DNA from: Thermoplasmatales archaeon ex4484_36
Lineage (GTDB): Archaea > Thermoplasmatota > Penumbrarchaeia > Penumbrarchaeales > EX4484-36
Assembly (NCBI GenBank): GCA_002254765.1
Contig: NJDV01000012.1
Coordinates: 1-9,503, forward strand
Direction of reading: 5' to 3'
DNA length: 9,503 nt
Positions 6,125-9,503 of this stretch are shown here, piece by piece. The notes below the pieces were generated by a model. The model saw only the letters and a program-made list of their open reading frames with translations. It was not told the DNA's origin and made no database searches. A program made the position numbers and the translations under genes. Numbering within the stretch: position 1 is the first letter of the stretch; every line of letters begins with the position of its first letter.

Positions 6125-6868
6125 GTGAGAGATGTGACGCCCGAGGTGAAGAGGGTCAGGGGAGTTCTGAAGGAATACGATGGCACGGCCAGATTGACCT
6201 TCTCCCTCCCCGGGGCGAGAAGGGGCAGAACGAGGGTCTCCCTGGAGGGTCGAAGGGTCAGGGTGGAGGGGAAGGGAAAGGGTTTAGAATACTCCGGGGT
6301 TAGACTCCTTCCCCGCACCCCCCGGACAGTAGCCATCACTTTAAGGGACGGGGAGGTCAGCATCACCGCTTTCGATCAGGAGGTGACCTTAGAGGAGCTC
6401 CAGAGGGTGAGGGCGGAGAGGGATGAGCTGAAAAGGAGGCTCCAGGGCCTTCAGAGGGATGTGGAGATTCTCCGAAAGAGGTCTGAAGATGAGAGGGAGC
6501 GCCTCCTTAAGGAGAGGACCTCCCAGATGGCCCTTAAGGTGATCGAGGTCCTTGACAGTATCGAGAGGGCGCTTCTGAGCGCTGAGGAGGGGGCGGGCCT
6601 TCGGGAGGGTATTGAGATTCTGCGGAAGCAGGTGCAGAGGATACTTAAGAGCATGGGGGTTGAGGAGATAGAGGCTGAGGGACAAGTCCTTGATCCCCTC
6701 TACCACCACGCTGTGAAGACCGTGGTGGACCCCGGGAGGGAGGAGGACACTGTGGTTGAGGTGCTCCAGAAGGGCTACACATTAGACGGTGAGGTCATAA
6801 GGCCAGCCATGGTTGTGGTCTCGAAGAGAGAAGGAGGTGATGATTATGGGAAAGGTGCTGGGAATTGA
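6125..6868 (+). CDS. grpE: GrpE nucleotide-exchange factor with an Hsp20-like N-terminal extension
   Basis: GrpE releases ADP from DnaK. The GrpE part starts with a long charged helix (about 86-135), then [39 protein letters not shown] (189-197, the FDP..H.A. motif) and [16 protein letters not shown] (217-234), covering the dimer helix, four-helix bundle and beta wing. At 247 residues it is longer than typical GrpE because of about 83 extra N-terminal residues. In place of the usual acidic disordered tail, these look like a beta-sandwich: RLTFSLPG at 23-30, [17 protein letters not shown] at 37-53, EYSGVRLLP at 55-63, and [13 protein letters not shown] at 69-81, a pattern like Hsp20/alpha-crystallin or CS domains. 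This assignment is inference from motif order. The start is uncertain: GTG 6125 has GGAG only one base upstream, while GTG 6134 has it ten bases away; either keeps the domain. The 3' end overlaps dnaK by 23 bases and encodes the dnaK ribosome binding site. Confidence 0.93.
   Translation: MRDVTPEVKRVRGVLKEYDGTARLTFSLPGARRGRTRVSLEGRRVRVEGKGKGLEYSGVRLLPRTPRTVAITLRDGEVSITAFDQEVTLEELQRVRAERDELKRRLQGLQRDVEILRKRSEDERERLLKERTSQMALKVIEVLDSIERALLSAEEGAGLREGIEILRKQVQRILKSMGVEEIEAEGQVLDPLYHHAVKTVVDPGREEDTVVEVLQKGYTLDGEVIRPAMVVVSKREGGDDYGKGAGN
6832..6841 (+). promoter_or_regulatory. Full-length Shine-Dalgarno sequence for dnaK, inside grpE
   Basis: AGGAGGTGAT is a ten-base match to the complement of the 16S rRNA 3' end and lies eight bases (measured from GGAGG) before the ATG at 6846. 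It decides the dnaK start: the earlier in-frame ATG at 6840 is only two bases from the core and GTG 6813 has no such site. It is the strongest ribosome binding site in the window, as expected for an abundant chaperone. Confidence 0.75.
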
Positions 6869-8696
6869 CCTGGGGACGACCAACTCCTGCATGGCGGTAG
6901 TGATCGGCGGAGAGCCCACAGTGATTCCCAACGCGGAGGGCGGCCGCACCACGCCCTCGGTGGTTGGTCTCAGCAAGAAGGGAGAGATGCTTGTGGGTGA
7001 ACTGGCCAAGAGGCAGGCGGTGGCAAATCCGGAGAACACAGTGGCATCCATCAAAAGGAGAATGGGAGAGAGGATAAAGGTGAGGATGGGGGATAAAGAG
7101 TACACCCCTGAGGAGATCTCCGCTTTCATACTGAGGAAGCTCAAGCGGGATGCCGAGGCCTATCTGGGCGATGAGGTACGGGACGCGGTCATAACCGTCC
7201 CGGCATACTTCGAAGACGCCCAGAGACAGGCCACCAAGGATGCAGGAAGAATCGCCGGCCTCAACGTCTTGAGGATTATAAACGAGCCCACGGCGGCCTC
7301 TCTGGCTTACGGACTGGATAAGGAGGAGGACCAGACCATAATGGTGTACGACCTGGGGGGAGGCACTTTCGATGTCTCCATATTAGAGCTGGGCGGGGGG
7401 GTCTTTCAGGTGAAGGCCACTGCCGGCAACAACCACCTGGGCGGGGACGACTTTGACAGGAGGATCATGGACTGGGTTGTGAAGAGGTTCAGGGAGGAGA
7501 CGGGGGTTGACCTGTCGGGGGACAAGCAGGCCATGCAGAGGATAAAGGACGCCGCCGAGAAAGCCAAAAAGGAGCTGTCTTCCCTGACTTCCACCTACAT
7601 CTCCCTCCCCTTCATCGCCCAGGGCCCCTCCGGCCCCCTCAACATCGACTACGAGCTCACAAGGGCGGAGTTTGAGAATCTGATAAGGGACCTGGTGGAG
7701 AAGACGGTGGAGCCCATGAGGAGGGCTATGGAGGATGCGAAGCTCAAGCCGGAGGACATAGATAAGATCATCCTGGTGGGAGGCTCCACCCGGATACCTA
7801 TGGTGCAGGAACTCATAAAGAGGGTGATGGGGAAGGAGCCCTTCAAGAACGTGAACCCCGATGAGTGCGTAGCCATAGGGGCCGCCATACAGGGTGCGGT
7901 CCTCTCCGGGGATGTGGGAAGGGACCTTGTGCTGGTGGACGTGACCCCCCTCTCATTAGGGGTTGAGACCCTAGGTGGCATCTTCACGCCAATTATCAAG
8001 AGGAACACGCCCATACCGACGAAGAAGTCGAAGATATTCACAACTACTGCCGACGGTCAGACGGAGGTTGAGGTCCACGTGCTTCAGGGGGAGAGGCCCA
8101 TGGCGGCTGACAACCGCTCCTTGGGGAGGTTCATCCTCACCGGCATCCCCCCGGCACCCCGGGGTGTTCCGCAGATAGAGGTGACCTTTGAGATAGACGT
8201 GAACGGAATTGTACATGTTACGGCGAAGGACATGGCCACGGGCAAGGAGCAGTCCATTACAGTCTCCGGCAGAAGCAACCTGACGGAGGAGGAGATAGAG
8301 AGGATTATGAAGGAGGCTGAAGCCCACGCGGAGGAGGACCGCAGAAGGGCTGAGCTTGCGGAGACCAGGAACAGGGCATCCTCCCTCATATTCTCGGTGG
8401 AGCGCTCCATGAGGGACTTAGGGGAGAAGATGAAGGAGAATGAGAAGGAGGAGCTGAAGAGAGCGATTAAAGAGCTTGAGAAGCTCACGAAGGGGGAGAA
8501 CACCGAGGAGATAAAGAAGGGCATAGAGCGGCTTGCTGAGGTCTCCCAGAGGATTTTCGCCGACGTCTACAAGAGGGCCGCCGCAGAGAGAGCTACGGAG
8601 GAGGGCACAAAACCTACATCCCCCCGGGAGGGGGGAGGTGTGGGGGAGGGAGAGGGTAGCGGAGCGGTGGATGTGGACTTCAAGGAGAAGAAGTGA
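6846..8696 (+). CDS. dnaK: DnaK, Hsp70 molecular chaperone
   Basis: Cytosolic ATP-dependent chaperone that binds exposed hydrophobic peptides; it works with the flanking GrpE and DnaJ. The 616-residue length is typical. The nucleotide-binding domain carries phosphate-1 GIDLGTTNS (6-14), phosphate-2 [13 protein letters not shown] (167-179) and adenosine motif GGSTRIP (312-318). The interdomain linker [12 protein letters not shown] (about 361-372) precedes the peptide-binding beta domain, with VLQGER and [16 protein letters not shown], and then the helical lid from about 480. The tail is Gly/Glu-rich and ends VDVDFKEKK, similar in position to the acidic DnaK tail. The segment after IKRRMGER goes directly to [19 protein letters not shown] and lacks the roughly 24-residue insertion of E. 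coli-type DnaK, as is known for Gram-positive and archaeal Hsp70s. Start ATG 6846 is chosen by its ten-base ribosome binding site; MIMGK (6840) or GTG 6813 would be extensions. It overlaps grpE by 23 bases and precedes dnaJ by 15. Confidence 0.98.
   Translation: MGKVLGIDLGTTNSCMAVVIGGEPTVIPNAEGGRTTPSVVGLSKKGEMLVGELAKRQAVANPENTVASIKRRMGERIKVRMGDKEYTPEEISAFILRKLKRDAEAYLGDEVRDAVITVPAYFEDAQRQATKDAGRIAGLNVLRIINEPTAASLAYGLDKEEDQTIMVYDLGGGTFDVSILELGGGVFQVKATAGNNHLGGDDFDRRIMDWVVKRFREETGVDLSGDKQAMQRIKDAAEKAKKELSSLTSTYISLPFIAQGPSGPLNIDYELTRAEFENLIRDLVEKTVEPMRRAMEDAKLKPEDIDKIILVGGSTRIPMVQELIKRVMGKEPFKNVNPDECVAIGAAIQGAVLSGDVGRDLVLVDVTPLSLGVETLGGIFTPIIKRNTPIPTKKSKIFTTTADGQTEVEVHVLQGERPMAADNRSLGRFILTGIPPAPRGVPQIEVTFEIDVNGIVHVTAKDMATGKEQSITVSGRSNLTEEEIERIMKEAEAHAEEDRRRAELAETRNRASSLIFSVERSMRDLGEKMKENEKEELKRAIKELEKLTKGENTEEIKKGIERLAEVSQRIFADVYKRAAAERATEEGTKPTSPREGGGVGEGEGSGAVDVDFKEKK
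8619..8655 (+). other. G-rich hairpin / potential G-quadruplex near the end of dnaK
   Basis: TCCCCCC (8619-8625) and GGGGGGA (8630-8636) form a perfect 7-base-pair stem closed by the GNRA-type tetraloop GGGA. More G-runs follow to about 8655, enough for four tracts of three or more G. They encode the Gly/Glu-rich DnaK tail. The structure sits about 60 bases before the dnaJ start and could slow ribosomes or polymerase between the two genes, but low-complexity coding for the tail is a sufficient explanation. Confidence 0.3.
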
Positions 8697-8711
8697 TGGA
8701 GTTGAGGGTCA

Positions 8712-9503
8712 GTGAGGGAAAAGAAGGACTACTACGAGATTCTGGGTGTCTCCAGGGACGCCACACAGGAGGAGATCAAGAAGGCCTATAAGAAGCTGGC
8801 CCTCAAATATCACCCCGATAGAAACCCCGGGAACAAGGAGGCTGAGGAGCGCTTCAAGGAGATCAACGAGGCCTATGAGGTCCTCTCCGATCCCCAGAAA
8901 AGGGCCCAGTACGACAGCTACGGCTTCGTGGGCGAGGGCGGGGAGGGCTTTGGAGGTTTCACATTTGACCTCTCCGACGCCCTCAGGACCTTCATGAGGG
9001 CCTTTGGCTTCGACTTTTCCCCTATCTGGGGCTCTCCAACCTTCGGAGAGACCGCCCGGGAGCCCAAAGGAGAGCGGGGGGAGGACCTGCACATATCCAT
9101 TGAACTCTCCTTGGAGGAGGCCTTCCGCGGAGGGGAGAGGGAGGTTGAGATCGAGAGGTTTGGTCCATGCCCTAGCTGCTCCGGGAGAGGGTCCAAGGAG
9201 GGTGGGTGGCGCACATGCAAGGCCTGCGGGGGCACAGGACAGAGGCGGGAAGAGCGTGTGATGGGCTTCACCCACTTCGTTTCCGTCACCCCCTGCCCCA
9301 CCTGTGGGGGGAGGGGGAGGGTCCTTGAGAAGCCCTGCCCTGAGTGTTCGGGAACAGGAAGGGTTGTTGAGAGGAAGACAATAGAGATAACGGTTCCCCC
9401 CGGGGTCCGGGGTGGAGAGGTGCTCAGGGTGAGGGGAATGGGGAACGCCGGGCGCCGGGGTGGTCCCCCCGGGGACCTCTACATCACGGTTGAGGTAAAG
9501 GAG
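8712..9503 (+). CDS. dnaJ: DnaJ, type I Hsp40 co-chaperone (3' truncated by window edge)
   Basis: DnaJ delivers unfolded substrates to DnaK and triggers its ATP hydrolysis. The frame is open to the last base (264 codons); a complete DnaJ is usually around 370, so roughly the last third is missing. The J domain (about 5-70) begins [15 protein letters not shown] and has the catalytic HPD at 34-36. A short Gly/Phe region (about 76-88, [10 protein letters not shown]) follows. The zinc-binding domain has all four CxxCxGxG motifs, with cysteine pairs at 153/156, 169/172, 195/198 and 209/212, so this is a type I DnaJ. C-terminal substrate-binding domain I begins at [18 protein letters not shown] and is cut after [10 protein letters not shown]. 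The start is GTG 8712, with GAGGGT (8704-8709) as ribosome binding site; the protein begins directly at the J domain, as usual. It lies 15 bases after dnaK, in the same operon. Confidence 0.96.
   Translation, partial: MREKKDYYEILGVSRDATQEEIKKAYKKLALKYHPDRNPGNKEAEERFKEINEAYEVLSDPQKRAQYDSYGFVGEGGEGFGGFTFDLSDALRTFMRAFGFDFSPIWGSPTFGETAREPKGERGEDLHISIELSLEEAFRGGEREVEIERFGPCPSCSGRGSKEGGWRTCKACGGTGQRREERVMGFTHFVSVTPCPTCGGRGRVLEKPCPECSGTGRVVERKTIEITVPPGVRGGEVLRVRGMGNAGRRGGPPGDLYITVEVKE

Noticed and set aside
6106..6303. Plus-strand open frame of 65 codons overlapping the start of grpE in another frame
   Set aside because: The grpE frame has patterned beta-strand motifs and continues into the GrpE domain. 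The overlapping product is a Gly/Arg low-complexity shadow.
6813..6845. Upstream starts for dnaK (GTG 6813, ATG 6840)
   Set aside because: They would add residues before the conserved [14 protein letters not shown] start, and the ten-base Shine-Dalgarno match is correctly spaced only for ATG 6846.
8709..9275. Minus-strand open frame of 188 codons opposite dnaJ
   Set aside because: It lies entirely within a clear DnaJ coding region with J domain and four cysteine motifs. The antisense product shows no recognisable motif.
1..9503. CRISPR arrays, tRNA or rRNA genes, insertion sequences, attachment sites
   Set aside because: No regularly spaced repeats, cloverleaf with TTCGA-type loop, transposase motif or terminal inverted repeats were seen on reading both strands.

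Overview
The window looks like chromosomal DNA from an archaeon. Every supported gene is on the + strand and there are no mobile elements. Three things point to archaea: TATA-box-like AT-rich elements just upstream of genes in otherwise GC-rich DNA, arginine and isoleucine codons dominated by AGG/AGA and ATA, and an SMC protein whose ATPase ends resemble archaeal SMCs. Strong GGAGG-type ribosome binding sites and frequent GTG/TTG starts fit too. A DnaK system is patchily distributed in archaea and missing from many hyperthermophiles, so a mesophilic or moderately thermophilic euryarchaeal-type lineage is likely. I cannot name the genus.

Layout. (1) Positions 1-324 are the 3' end of a gene whose product ends in a RecB/AddA-type PD-(D/E)XK nuclease domain, probably a UvrD/RecB-like helicase-nuclease. 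(2) A promoter inside the end of that gene leads into smc-scpA-scpB (414-5394), a complete condensin operon: the SMC ATPase, the kleisin ScpA and the winged-helix partner ScpB. The genes overlap or nearly touch, which suggests translational coupling. (3) A separately promoted, unrecognised gene (5446-5976) encodes a small three-helix membrane protein with a cytoplasmic zinc ribbon. (4) A 148-base intergenic stretch holds a hairpin plus T-run (probable terminator), a second imperfect palindrome and a TATA-like element. (5) The chaperone operon grpE-dnaK-dnaJ starts at about 6125 and runs off the right edge inside dnaJ.

The first half concerns DNA repair and chromosome organisation, the second half the Hsp70 folding machine. 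DnaK is the ATPase chaperone, DnaJ delivers substrate and stimulates hydrolysis, and GrpE exchanges nucleotide. The most unusual item is the GrpE protein: its first ~83 residues do not look like GrpE and resemble an Hsp20/alpha-crystallin (CS-fold) domain, suggesting a small-heat-shock-protein/GrpE fusion. No gene-free stretch exceeds 300 bases.
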